Made by a program: the position numbers and the translations under genes
The notes under the pieces: generated by a model
What the model saw: the letters and a program-made list of their open reading frames with translations, nothing else
Database searches by the model: none
What the model was told of the DNA's origin: nothing
Shown here: one piece after another, positions 15,341 to 23,793 of the stretch
Layout of the letters: each line of letters begins with the position of its first letter
Position numbering within the stretch: the first letter of the stretch is position 1
From: Dehalococcoidia bacterium
GTDB taxonomy: Bacteria; Chloroflexota; Dehalococcoidia; GIF9; AB-539-J10
Assembly: GCA_023229725.1 (NCBI GenBank)
Contig: JALNYR010000007.1
Location: 1-33,409, forward strand
Length of the DNA: 33,409 nucleotides
Direction of reading: 5' to 3'

Positions 15341-15356
15341 TGGCAAGATGAACGCG

Positions 15357-15382
15357 CGGGCCGCCGGATATCCGGCGGCCCG
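15357..15382. terminator. GC-rich palindrome at the 3' end of the aminotransferase gene
   Basis: Perfect 11-bp arms CGGGCCGCCGG and CCGGCGGCCCG around ATAT, 31 bp past the stop codon of the minus-strand aminotransferase gene. It matches the palindrome at 14360 except for the central 4 nt. Confidence 0.55.
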
Positions 15383-15413
15383 TACGTAGATGACGTGAAC
15401 GGCTCCTGATCGC

Positions 15414-16607
15414 CTACTTGCGGTACTTGTTTGTGAAGCGCTCGATTCGCTGCAGCGCTTCCTTGATGCCTTCGTACGGCGTGGCGTAGCAGATGCGGAT
15501 GTGGTTCTTGCCCTGCTCTCCGAAGGAATCGCCCGGCAGGACCATGACCTTCTCCTCCAGCAGCAGCTTCTCGCAGAAGACTTCGGAGGAGAGGCTCGTG
15601 ACGGAGACGTCCGGGAAGATGTAGAAGGCGCCCTTGGGCTCCGCGGTCTTCAGCCCCATGCGGTTCAGCTCGGTGTAGAGGAGGGTGCGGCGCTTGTCAT
15701 AATGCTGGCGTATCTTCTCGAAGTCCGCGTCGTCGTCCATGTTGAGCGCGGCGAGCGCGGCCCACTGGGTTGCATTCGGCGGGCAGAGCATCGTGTGCTG
15801 CGACATATCCAGCATCGCGTTGATGATGTCCGCGGGACCCGCGGCGTAGCCGAGGCGCCAGCCGGGCATGCCGTAGCGCTTGGAGAAGCCGTCGAGGAGC
15901 AGCGTCCGCTGCTGCATGCCGGGCAGGGTGGCGAAGCTGGTGAATTTCGCGCCGCCATAGATGAAGGTGCTGTATATCTCGTCGGCGATGATCACCAGGT
16001 CGTGCTTCGCGGCTATCTTCGCGACGCCCTGGAGCGTCTTCTTCTCCATCAGCGCGCCGGTCGGGTTGGCGGGATTGCCGAAGAGGATAGCTTTGGTCCG
16101 GGGGGTTATCTTCTTCTCCATCTCGTCGGGCTCGAGAGCGTAGTTGTCCGCCGGTGTGGTTGGCACCCGAACGGTGATGCCCTCGGAGAGGGCGATGTTC
16201 GGGGGGTAACAGATGTAGTGCGGGTCAGGAGTGATGACCTCGTCGCCCGGGTCGAGCAGGGCACGGAAGCCGAGGTCCATCGCCTGGGAGACGCCCACGG
16301 TGACGATAATCTCGGTCTCAGGGTTGTATTCGAGGCCGTGGCGCTTCTTCAGGTTCGCGGCTATGGCCTTCCGCAGCTCCGGGAAGCCGGAGGTGGGGGT
16401 GTACTTGGTCCAGCCCTCTGATGCGGCCTGTGCTGCTGCCTCGCAGACGCAGGCTGCCGTGCCGAAGTCCGGCTCGCCTACGCTGAGCGAGATGAGGCCC
16501 TCCTTTGACATGCTGTGGAGCAGCTTGAGGAACCGGGCGAAGCCGATGCCTGCAATCCTGTCCACGCGTTGAGAGGTGCGCTTCTTGTGGCCGCTTGGTT
16601 CAGACAT
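15414..16607 (-). CDS. Aspartate aminotransferase-family PLP enzyme (class I/II)
   Basis: A 397-residue fold-type I aminotransferase. It shows SLSVGEPDF near the N-terminus, YTPTSGFPELRKAIA, NPANPTGA (180s), the cofactor Asp in ADEIYS, and the PLP lysine Lys243 in DGFSKRYGMPGWRLGY. The C-terminal HIRICYATPYEGIKEAL carries the substrate-carboxylate Arg. These are the marks of the AspC/AlaT/PatA-like subgroup that moves amino groups between 2-oxoacids and glutamate or aspartate. The exact substrate is not readable. ATG 16607 is the assumed start. An in-frame GTG at 16619 lies 3 nt after AGGAGG and is an equally possible start. It has its own promoter upstream. Confidence 0.9.
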   Translation of the reverse strand: MSEPSGHKKRTSQRVDRIAGIGFARFLKLLHSMSKEGLISLSVGEPDFGTAACVCEAAAQAASEGWTKYTPTSGFPELRKAIAANLKKRHGLEYNPETEIIVTVGVSQAMDLGFRALLDPGDEVITPDPHYICYPPNIALSEGITVRVPTTPADNYALEPDEMEKKITPRTKAILFGNPANPTGALMEKKTLQGVAKIAAKHDLVIIADEIYSTFIYGGAKFTSFATLPGMQQRTLLLDGFSKRYGMPGWRLGYAAGPADIINAMLDMSQHTMLCPPNATQWAALAALNMDDDADFEKIRQHYDKRRTLLYTELNRMGLKTAEPKGAFYIFPDVSVTSLSSEVFCEKLLLEEKVMVLPGDSFGEQGKNHIRICYATPYEGIKEALQRIERFTNKYRK

Positions 16608-16725
16608 GTACGTACTCACTGACCTCCTGGTCTCTATTTGCAGCCCGTTTTGCGGGCGTACATCCGGTGGCTCAACAGAGGGTGTGCGACGCCGGACCGT
16701 TCCACACAACTGCAATAAGGGTGTG

Positions 16726-16754
16726 ATTGTAGAAGGAATGACGAAGCTGCGCAA
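16726..16754 (-). promoter_or_regulatory. Probable promoter of the aminotransferase gene
   Basis: On the minus strand TTGCGC (16754-16749), 17-bp spacer, TACAAT (16731-16726; 5 of 6 matches). The resulting leader is about 110 nt and contains a small hairpin, GCCCG-CAAAA-CGGGC, at 16643-16657, then AGGAGG at 16623-16628. The rest of the 320-bp gap to 16926 shows nothing else I recognise. Confidence 0.5.
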
Positions 16755-16941
16755 CACGCGAGTGCGTGTCGAACGTTCCGAGGCTTCACGGCTCGCGCGG
16801 GCGCGGGCCATCGCGTCTTCGTTGCCGGGACCATGGCTTTCCGAGATTGGCTGCCGGACGGGCGTCGGCCTGACATCCCGCCATTGCCGTCCGCTTCGTG
16901 GTCGTGCTAGGGTTACGACGTCACGGATGCAGGTCACCCAC

Positions 16942-18231
16942 ATGCATCGAGTCCTCGTCATCGGCACTGTCTGGCCATACCACAGCGGGGGCGCCCGTGT
17001 GCCCGGGCTGGCGAAGTACCTGTCGGAGTCCGGGTGGGAACCCATCGTCTTGACGCGGTCCCTGCCCGCTGGCGTGAACTTGCCGTACCGCGTTGAGACC
17101 GTCGGTGGGGAGAGGGTAGGGGAGGGACTCGCGCGGGGCCTGGGACTCGGCGGAGAGGAAGGGCCGCGGCGCCGCCTCGCACGCAGGCTGCACATCTCCT
17201 CGGAGAACCCCGTGCTGACGTGGGGCTTCAGGACCATGCGAGAGGTGCTGGAGTACCCAGATGGTGTTGGAGCCTGGCGCCGGGCGGCGCTGCAGAGGAC
17301 GCTGGAACTCGTGCGTGGCGAGCATTTCGACGCGGTCATCAGCACGTCGCCGCCGGTTTCGTCTCACCTCATCGCCGCGCAGCTGAAGCGGCAGTACGGG
17401 CTGACGTGGGTGGCCGATTTTCCGCACCTGTGGTCGCAGGACCATGGCGTGCCGTACGGCCGCACCCGCCGCTGGTTCGACCGCCGGCTGGAGGTACGCA
17501 CGCTCGCGGGTGCCGACGCGCTGACGACGACGAATCCCGGTCACGCTGCGCTGTTTGCTCAGCTTCACGGCGAAGGCAGGGTACGCATCATTCCCCACGG
17601 CTTTGACCCGGACACGACGAATGACCCGCCTTCCCCACTTGCTTCCAGGTTCACGCTGACCTACACGGGAGGGTTCAGTCGAGGCGTCCGCGAGCCGGAG
17701 ATGCTGCTGCGGGCCCTCGCGGGTCTTGTGAGCGAGGGCGTGCTCTCCGGGCGCACCGCCCAGGTGAGCTTCTACGGTCAGCCCCAGGACTGGGTTCAGG
17801 AACAGATAGATGTAATGGGTCTGGCTGAGCTTGTGCGGCAACACGGGCAGGTTCCGCAGGCGGAGGCTTTCGAGCGGCAGCGCGAGTCTCATCTGCTGCT
17901 CAACTTCAAGTGCGAGCCGGGAACCGGCGAGGGCATTCTCTCGTCGAAGGTCTACGAGTACCTTGCCGCGAGGAGGCCGGTGTTATCCATCGGCGCGGGT
18001 GACGACGTGGCGGACGATGTACTGGGAGAGACGAGTGCGGGTCTCGTCGTCGAAGACGTCGACGCTCTCACGGTGGCGCTGAGAGACTCCTATCGCGAGT
18101 ATCTTGACTCGGGCACGGTCGCGTGGCGCGGTGATGTCGCCGTGGCCGACACGTACAGTCAGCTGGAGATGGCGCGGCAGTTCGCCCGGTTGCTCAGATC
18201 ATCGACATCGAATCCCGAGTGCTGTTCGTAG
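16942..18231 (+). CDS. Glycosyltransferase (GT4-like, GT-B fold)
   Basis: About 429 residues. The N-terminal acceptor domain has TVWPYHSGGARVPGLAKYLSE and SGWEPIVLTRS, then VISTSPPVSSHLIA and WVADFPHLWSQD. The C-terminal donor domain has IPHGFDPD, TYTGGFSRG, and an EPGTGEGILSSKVYEYLAARRPVLSI block that matches the nucleotide-sugar site of GT4-like enzymes. ATG 16942 is used; ATG 16927 is an alternative 15 bp upstream in the same frame. The open frame further back to 16576 overlaps the aminotransferase promoter and is not used. It converges on the polysaccharide operon, suggesting it belongs to that glycan, but donor and acceptor are unknown. Confidence 0.85.
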   Translation: MHRVLVIGTVWPYHSGGARVPGLAKYLSESGWEPIVLTRSLPAGVNLPYRVETVGGERVGEGLARGLGLGGEEGPRRRLARRLHISSENPVLTWGFRTMREVLEYPDGVGAWRRAALQRTLELVRGEHFDAVISTSPPVSSHLIAAQLKRQYGLTWVADFPHLWSQDHGVPYGRTRRWFDRRLEVRTLAGADALTTTNPGHAALFAQLHGEGRVRIIPHGFDPDTTNDPPSPLASRFTLTYTGGFSRGVREPEMLLRALAGLVSEGVLSGRTAQVSFYGQPQDWVQEQIDVMGLAELVRQHGQVPQAEAFERQRESHLLLNFKCEPGTGEGILSSKVYEYLAARRPVLSIGAGDDVADDVLGETSAGLVVEDVDALTVALRDSYREYLDSGTVAWRGDVAVADTYSQLEMARQFARLLRSSTSNPECCS

Positions 18232-18234
18232 AGA

Positions 18235-18259
18235 GCCTGCGCCCCGGCTGGTGGCAGGC
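18235..18259. terminator. Hairpin between convergent genes
   Basis: GCCTGC (18235-18240) and GCAGGC (18254-18259) form a 6-bp stem with a 13-nt loop in the 41-bp gap between the converging glycosyltransferase and GT-C genes. No T-run; weak candidate. Confidence 0.3.
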
Positions 18260-18272
18260 AGGCTGCAGAACC

Positions 18273-20132
18273 TCAGACCTGGGGATAGACGGCCAGCACG
18301 GTGTCCTTCGTCGCGAAGATCCATGGTATGTTGCCCACCAGGTCGGCGTTGATGGCCACGTGACTCGTCTGCGCGGCCACGGGGTAGACCCGCGCATAGT
18401 CGCGTATCACAGCCAGGGCTGTAGCTGCGGCAGGCAACGCGGCATGCTCTGCGGTTCCCATGGAGATAGTCTGTCTCTCGGGTGCCACATAGTCGAAGTA
18501 CTCGTCACTCATTGTCTTGTCGGCAAGTATGGGGCCATTTGTAATGAGCAAAGCACGGTTGGCTGCGGCCTGCTCCGAAACGGCGTACGGATACCGTGCG
18601 TTGATGTCGTAGAAGGGCGTGTTCAGATTGATGAAGTTCGTGTTGAGTGAGAACCATGCCCACACGGTCACGATGACTGCTACAACGAATGCCCTTGGTG
18701 CGGCAGCATGCGACCCGTCCAGCAACGACGAGAGCGCGGTCCCGATGGCAGGGGCAGCGAGTACAAACGCGAACGCGAGCCATCTCTGCGGGATGAGGTT
18801 CCTGATGCCCAAGAACGTGAGACTGAACATAAGACCGGCGATGCAGAGAGACGCGACCAGCCAGGCCACGTGCACACGTGTTCGAGCCGTTGACAGCATC
18901 CAAGATGTTGCGCCCCACGCGGTGAGGACGATAAGCACGAGGAAAGCCACGCGGTTCCACACGGTGGGCGCAGGGTCAAAGGGTGAGCCAACAAGAGTGG
19001 CGTCGCTCTCGAGGGCGTGCAAGAAGGGACTCAGTGTCCGTTCGAAGAACGGCGTGTCAGGATAGTATGCATAGAGCCAGTGCTGCAACATGAGTGCTCC
19101 GAACAGGGAAGCGGCCACAACCACGGAGGAGAACCCCGCGCGGGATTCATGCAGCGCTGTTCGCGAAGCAGCCCAGAGTGCCACCGCGAAGACAACGAGG
19201 GTGACCGCTGACACGAAGGACGAGATGGTGTGCGTCCACACGAGAGCGCACGTGAAGATGAGGAACATCGGCCATCGTGCCGGCATGAGGCGCGGCCTTG
19301 CTACCAGGAGCAGAATCAGGGAGAAGAGCACCACGCCAAGGACAGTGGGGATGGTGAATGCACCCCATACGACGAGGAACTGGTTGAATGACGCGGCCAG
19401 AGCGGCCAGCAACCCGACTCTCTCCCCAGCGAGCGTCCGGCCGATGCAGTACACAGAGAGTGATACGAGGGCCAGCGGGATAGTGATGACGGAGAACATG
19501 CTCATCCGGAGGTCGGCTCCGCCGACCAGCCGGAATGCGATGGTCTGCAGATAGGTGACGGGATAGCTGTAGTACGTGGTGTCCCCGTGCAGACCTGTGC
19601 GAAGCAGTACACCAGATTCGAACCAGTCATCGATAACGCCGGCGTGCAACCATGTGTCCGTGCCGTAGAGCGAAGGGAAGGCGAACAGGAGAACTGCGCG
19701 CAGCAACAGCGCAAGGACGACGATTTCTGCAAGTATGATGGCGCGACGCTTCGGCAGCGCAGCGCTGGCAATCTGGAGGGCGATGGCGCCTGCGGCAACG
19801 GACGCGAGGATGAAATACGCCTGTGGCGGCACCTCTGACCGAGGCCCAAGTAGCAGACATGTCGCGATGAGCGCGACAGTAATCGCCGCGCAGCCCCTTG
19901 ACATGGACGGTCGAGACAAGAGCCCCTCTGGGGCAGCATCACCGCGATGGGCGGGAAAGACGGCGGTCATGACTGCGCCGGCGAGCACAGCAACCCCGAT
20001 TTCGGCAGTGGCCGTCGCGTGGAAATGGACACCGGTCAGCGCGACGGTCACACCGGCGAGGCCGGCCACCGCCGTCCAACCCAGGCGGTGTGCGTCCAGG
20101 CGACGCACGAGTGGTATCAAGGCGTCACGCAT
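18273..20132 (-). CDS. Polytopic GT-C-like membrane glycosyltransferase
   Basis: A 619-residue membrane protein with about 12-14 hydrophobic segments and a soluble C-terminal tail from about residue 510. After the fourth or fifth segment is SLYGTDTWLHAGVIDDW, an Asp-x-Asp-like acidic motif (GTDTWLH) in the place where GT-C enzymes of the oligosaccharyltransferase/PMT/ArnT type have their catalytic Asp. It could transfer a lipid-linked sugar or polymerise repeat units (a Wzy role). I could not separate these from sequence. It is the last gene of the polysaccharide operon, 33 bp after the GT4 gene. A GAGGAG lies before ATG 20132. The family name is moderate inference; the membrane nature is certain. 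Confidence 0.65.
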   Translation of the reverse strand: MRDALIPLVRRLDAHRLGWTAVAGLAGVTVALTGVHFHATATAEIGVAVLAGAVMTAVFPAHRGDAAPEGLLSRPSMSRGCAAITVALIATCLLLGPRSEVPPQAYFILASVAAGAIALQIASAALPKRRAIILAEIVVLALLLRAVLLFAFPSLYGTDTWLHAGVIDDWFESGVLLRTGLHGDTTYYSYPVTYLQTIAFRLVGGADLRMSMFSVITIPLALVSLSVYCIGRTLAGERVGLLAALAASFNQFLVVWGAFTIPTVLGVVLFSLILLLVARPRLMPARWPMFLIFTCALVWTHTISSFVSAVTLVVFAVALWAASRTALHESRAGFSSVVVAASLFGALMLQHWLYAYYPDTPFFERTLSPFLHALESDATLVGSPFDPAPTVWNRVAFLVLIVLTAWGATSWMLSTARTRVHVAWLVASLCIAGLMFSLTFLGIRNLIPQRWLAFAFVLAAPAIGTALSSLLDGSHAAAPRAFVVAVIVTVWAWFSLNTNFINLNTPFYDINARYPYAVSEQAAANRALLITNGPILADKTMSDEYFDYVAPERQTISMGTAEHAALPAAATALAVIRDYARVYPVAAQTSHVAINADLVGNIPWIFATKDTVLAVYPQV

Positions 20133-20165
20133 GTACCCTTGCTCCTCGCCTCGTCCATCGTGGCG

Positions 20166-21431
20166 TCATGCGCCGGTCCAAGCCCTGCCTGAGACGGACT
20201 GGCCGCGTGTCTGCCCGTGGCCTTCGGCGCCTGGTGATGCTGGCAGATGCGGGACGATTGCCGTCTCATATACAGTGTCGAAGTAGTGTTTCCAAGTGTA
20301 GAGTTCGAGGTTGGGCTTTCCTGTCACCTTGGACTCGAGTGCGTGGGCAGTCGCTGTCGCGAATGACTCTGGCGTCGGATCTGCCACAAACACATGCGGG
20401 TCGGTCAGAATCGGCTCGTCGGCCTCGCTCGTCCAGACCACCTTCGCGCCAGACGCCAGCGCCTCGTACGTGGTGATTCCGGATGTCGTCCAACTTGGGA
20501 AGGCAAACACGTCCGCTGCCGCGTAGTGGTCAGCAAGGTCGGTCTCCGGGATGAAGCCAAGGAATCTCACTGCAGTCTCGACATGCAAGCTCTTGACGAG
20601 AGCACTCAGTCGTGGTTCGTCCTCCCCGGTTCCACCAATGAGCAGTGTCGCGGCCGGGTGATGCTGGAGGATTAGCGGCATAGCCGCGATGAGCACGTCT
20701 ATGCGCTTCCTGACATCAAGCCGCCCCACGCTGAGGATGACTTCACGGTCGGTAAGTGCCAGGTCTGCGCGTATGTCACGTGCCGGAACATGCGCCATCG
20801 CCTCGGGCGAAAGGCAGCCACGAGCCACGACGGCCTCTCGTCCGTAAAGCTGCCGGATCTCCCACCTCAATTGGTCGGTCAAGGTAACAATCGCGCGCGC
20901 CTTCCTGACTGCGACGTAGTCGACGAGGGCCTCGGCCTCCATCTTGACTCTCGACGTCGGTCCGAGGCGCCGAACGCTCGGAATGAATTCCCTGTGTCCC
21001 GCGACAGACTCACGGATGCCGTCGAACACACGCCGGTGCAGAAGAGAGTACTTCAGATTGTCCTCAGGAAACCAGAACATGGTGCCGTGGATGTGGACAA
21101 TGTACGGGAGGTGACGGGGCCACATCGCAAGGAATAGCCCGATGGCGCCTCGGTTGGACTGCGCGACAACGAGGTCCGGAGCCAGTCCAGAAAGAGAATG
21201 CCGCAGAGATCGCAACCTTCCCGTGCGAGAGCCTTCTGCTGGAACCTGAACCAGCCTGGCTGGCGTGTAGCCCATTAGTCCTGCCTCCGTCACGTCCGTG
21301 ACGAGGACCGTCACATCGTACCCGCGCTCGGTGAGGTAGCGCTCCTCTTCCCAGAGAAGCCGCTCAGCCCCTCCGGCTGCTGCTACCGAGCCGGCGTATA
21401 GGACAATGCACCGTGCCTGTGTCTCGTTCAT
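20166..21431 (-). CDS. Glycosyltransferase family 4
   Basis: A 421-residue GT-B glycosyltransferase. The N-terminal AGSVAAAGGAERLLWEEERYL has the GGAER motif of GT4 acceptor domains. The C-terminal domain has LSVGRLDVRKRIDVLI, LIGGTGEDEPRLSALV and FLGFIPETDLADHYAAADVFAFPS. The usual E-x7-E pair is altered: the segment reads WTTSGITTYEALASG, with the second Glu kept and the first replaced by Thr or Ser. ATG 21431 overlaps the stop codon of the flippase gene (ATGA), so it is translationally coupled. A longer frame up to 21575 lies inside the flippase gene. Likely adds a sugar, perhaps N-formylperosamine, to the lipid-linked glycan. Confidence 0.88.
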   Translation of the reverse strand: MNETQARCIVLYAGSVAAAGGAERLLWEEERYLTERGYDVTVLVTDVTEAGLMGYTPARLVQVPAEGSRTGRLRSLRHSLSGLAPDLVVAQSNRGAIGLFLAMWPRHLPYIVHIHGTMFWFPEDNLKYSLLHRRVFDGIRESVAGHREFIPSVRRLGPTSRVKMEAEALVDYVAVRKARAIVTLTDQLRWEIRQLYGREAVVARGCLSPEAMAHVPARDIRADLALTDREVILSVGRLDVRKRIDVLIAAMPLILQHHPAATLLIGGTGEDEPRLSALVKSLHVETAVRFLGFIPETDLADHYAAADVFAFPSWTTSGITTYEALASGAKVVWTSEADEPILTDPHVFVADPTPESFATATAHALESKVTGKPNLELYTWKHYFDTVYETAIVPHLPASPGAEGHGQTRGQSVSGRAWTGA

Positions 21432-22747
21432 GCGCGATTGAGCTTTAGCCTCTGCCTGACGATGTGCTTGGCGCTGAGAGCTAGATCTCGAATGTCCGCC
21501 CGGCGCACGACCAGCAAGTCGCGGTAGCTCGTCCCGCTTTCCCGGGAGAAAGCTACCAGGGGGACGATCGAGCACACGGCGTACGACACCGTGGACGCCA
21601 GCGCCGCTCCTGCGATGCCAAGCCGCGGGATGAGGACGATATTGAGAGGCAGGTTGATTGCCAGCGACACCGCCGCAGCCACGGTGCCTACAAGTGGCTT
21701 CCCGCGGCCGATGAGTTCATTGCAGAGCACCTTGTTGATGGCAAGCGCGGTCACGCCGGGTAGCAGTATCCAGAGAGGGAGAAGTGCGGGCAGGAAGGCC
21801 TCCCCGAAGAGGAGGCGTATCACCGGCTGCGCCACGAGCGCAAGGAGGAGTGCTGCCAGCACGGTGATGAAGAGAACGCCTCTGCATATTGCGGGAGTAG
21901 CCGCGTTGGAGTCTGCGGCGCTCCTTCCCGGAGTAAGAGCGAACAGCACCAGACCTGCGGACGCCGGCAAGTACCAGAGTGCCTCCGCCAGATTCACCGA
22001 AACGGAGTAGTAGCCAACCTGCTCCACGCCGATGTACATGCTCACCAGTATCATATCGAGGCGGTAGTTCAGGAAGGAGATGAGATTGCCGATGTACCCC
22101 TTAACACCGAATCTCGCCGACTCCCTCAAGAGTCCACCGTCCAGTCTAAGAGCGATCGTGGTGCGACGGCGTATCAGACCGAGGACGAATGCCAGCGCCA
22201 CGACTTGCGAGATGACGCAAGCGGCCACGGCGCCGACGAGGCTCCACCGTAGCAGCCAGACAAGAACAGCAACGCCGCACAGTCCGAGGGTTGCCTGCAG
22301 CAACGTGGCGACGTTGTAGGCGGCAATGCGTGCCTGGGCGAGGAGAATGTGCTTCAAGTACACGGCGAGAAACCCGAGGGGGACTGTGACCAGCACGACG
22401 AGCACCAGGTTCGCAGGGATGCCGGAGAGGAAGGAAGGGTCAGTCAACAAGTAGTAGGCTGCAAACGCGGCGGACACCGCGGTGCCGACCACGGTGCCCA
22501 CGATGATGGAGTTGCCGGCCAGGGAACCAATGGGATAGAGACCGCGCCCGCCGTAGTAGGTGTTCGCAGTGCCGAGTCCGAAGTGCCCGAGGTTCACGAG
22601 GAGCGCGGGCACCAGGAACAGCATGGAGTATGCGCCCTTGCCTTCAGGACCGAGCAGACGGGCGATGAGCAGGGATGTCGCCAGGGAGAATCCGATGCCC
22701 AGAATCTCAGTCCCGAAGGTGGAGCCCGTGTCGCGCAGAAGCCTCAT
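21428..22747 (-). CDS. Wzx-like polysaccharide flippase (MOP/MATE superfamily)
   Basis: A 439-residue protein with about 12-14 membrane helices spread over its whole length, starting FGTEILGIGFSLATSLLIARLLGPEGKGAYS. That N-terminal helix with LLGPEGKG is the hallmark of Wzx-type polysaccharide exporters. Such proteins flip undecaprenyl-linked repeat units from the cytoplasmic to the outer face of the membrane. Both ends overlap neighbours by 4 bp (ATGA): the formyltransferase upstream and the GT4 downstream. The tight coupling says the four proteins serve one glycan. Confidence 0.9.
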   Translation of the reverse strand: MRLLRDTGSTFGTEILGIGFSLATSLLIARLLGPEGKGAYSMLFLVPALLVNLGHFGLGTANTYYGGRGLYPIGSLAGNSIIVGTVVGTAVSAAFAAYYLLTDPSFLSGIPANLVLVVLVTVPLGFLAVYLKHILLAQARIAAYNVATLLQATLGLCGVAVLVWLLRWSLVGAVAACVISQVVALAFVLGLIRRRTTIALRLDGGLLRESARFGVKGYIGNLISFLNYRLDMILVSMYIGVEQVGYYSVSVNLAEALWYLPASAGLVLFALTPGRSAADSNAATPAICRGVLFITVLAALLLALVAQPVIRLLFGEAFLPALLPLWILLPGVTALAINKVLCNELIGRGKPLVGTVAAAVSLAINLPLNIVLIPRLGIAGAALASTVSYAVCSIVPLVAFSRESGTSYRDLLVVRRADIRDLALSAKHIVRQRLKLNRA

Positions 22748-23793
22748 CTCTCCTCCACGCGCTGCTCTTCGTGAACGTGGGTGAACTGAGCAAGCAGGTT
22801 GGCTGGGAGAACGGGACCCGGCCCGAGTTGGGCAGCTGTGATGGTTGCCATCCCATCGCTACACGTGACCTGGAGGCCGTCCGGTCCGACGGTGTGAACG
22901 CGTCCCACCTCGGCATCACGTGTGTTCTCACGGCACCTTTCCAGCCGGAGACCCCAGACGGTCCAGTCCCGCCCCCGAAGTCGGGCCAACGGCTTCCATG
23001 GGCTGCCGTGACACGCACGAAGGAGACGAGCGATACCCTCCGTGCCCGCGCCCCACTGAATGGCCAGGTCGATGGCTGATGGAGGTCTGCGATACGACCT
23101 TTGCGACAGGTCCTGCGGGAAACTGTCGAGCTGTGACGGCGAGATTCCGGTGAGCAGGCGGTGCACGACGTTCGAAGCGGTGCTGGCCGGAAGGTCGACG
23201 ATGTCCTCGTAGGTGCAGCAGGGCGGTAGTGCCACAGCCTCTTGCAGCACAACGTCCCCAGCATCCAGCCGCTGGACGATGCGGTGCACGGTCACGCCAG
23301 CGCGCTCTTCTCCGTCGAAGACCGGCCAGAAATACGGTGATGTGCCAGCGTATTGCGGTAGAAGACTTGGATGTACGTTGAGGCAATCGGCGTGGCACGC
23401 TTGGAGGAACCACGACGGGAACACAATAGGATTGAAGGCGGAGAGCACGACATCGGGACGTTGGCCCAGTATCCATTCGGCACCACGTTCGTCGAGTCCG
23501 TGCATGAAGGCCGTGTGCAGGTGTCGTCTTTGTGCAACTTCGACTGGGGTCAGGGAGGGGAGTGGAGGCGTGACTCTCTGGCAAGGCCAGGCGACAAGCC
23601 CCACTCTGCGCGCCGTGCCATACCCGAGCCTGTTCGCGGCTCGCATTACGCGCCAGTGGAATGGGAGGTGGCGCGCTGCCGGCAGTTGCGGCCTGGCCAG
23701 CACCACGTCAATGTGCGATATCGTGTCCGCCGTGCGTGCAAGGCAGTATGCCCCCGCCAGAGAACGCTCCCCGGTGATATATACGACTCGCAT
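22744..23793 (-). CDS. Sugar N-formyltransferase (methionyl-tRNA formyltransferase fold)
   Basis: A 349-residue enzyme using N10-formyl-tetrahydrofolate. The catalytic triad of the family is present: Asn139 and His141 in CLNVHPSLLPQYAGTSPY, and Asp177 in RLDAGDVV, exactly 36 residues after the His as in methionyl-tRNA formyltransferase. The C-terminal ~150 residues do not resemble the tRNA-binding domain of Fmt. The gene starts directly after the stop codon of the perosamine synthase gene (TAG-ATG), which points to the 4-amino group of GDP-perosamine as target, as known for the WbkC-type enzyme of N-formylperosamine O-antigens. Substrate is inferred from neighbours. Confidence 0.85.
   Translation of the reverse strand: MRVVYITGERSLAGAYCLARTADTISHIDVVLARPQLPAARHLPFHWRVMRAANRLGYGTARRVGLVAWPCQRVTPPLPSLTPVEVAQRRHLHTAFMHGLDERGAEWILGQRPDVVLSAFNPIVFPSWFLQACHADCLNVHPSLLPQYAGTSPYFWPVFDGEERAGVTVHRIVQRLDAGDVVLQEAVALPPCCTYEDIVDLPASTASNVVHRLLTGISPSQLDSFPQDLSQRSYRRPPSAIDLAIQWGAGTEGIARLLRACHGSPWKPLARLRGRDWTVWGLRLERCRENTRDAEVGRVHTVGPDGLQVTCSDGMATITAAQLGPGPVLPANLLAQFTHVHEEQRVEER

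Larger units (their letters stand above)
14868..15413. other. 546-bp non-coding block holding two tandem REPIN-like units
   Basis: Contains units A1-B1 (14945-15104) and A2-B2 (15180-15340), then the palindrome at 15357. Between the units, GGTTCG (15140-15145) and CGAACC (15158-15163) form a further hairpin. The long minus-strand reading frame across this block (15042-15341) is a by-product of the repeats and not a gene. Confidence 0.7.

Noticed and set aside
15042..15341. 99-residue minus-strand reading frame containing GERHASPVAT twice
   Set aside because: It runs through both REP-like B elements and A2; the repeated peptide is only the translated palindrome. No homology-like features and no ribosome-binding site.
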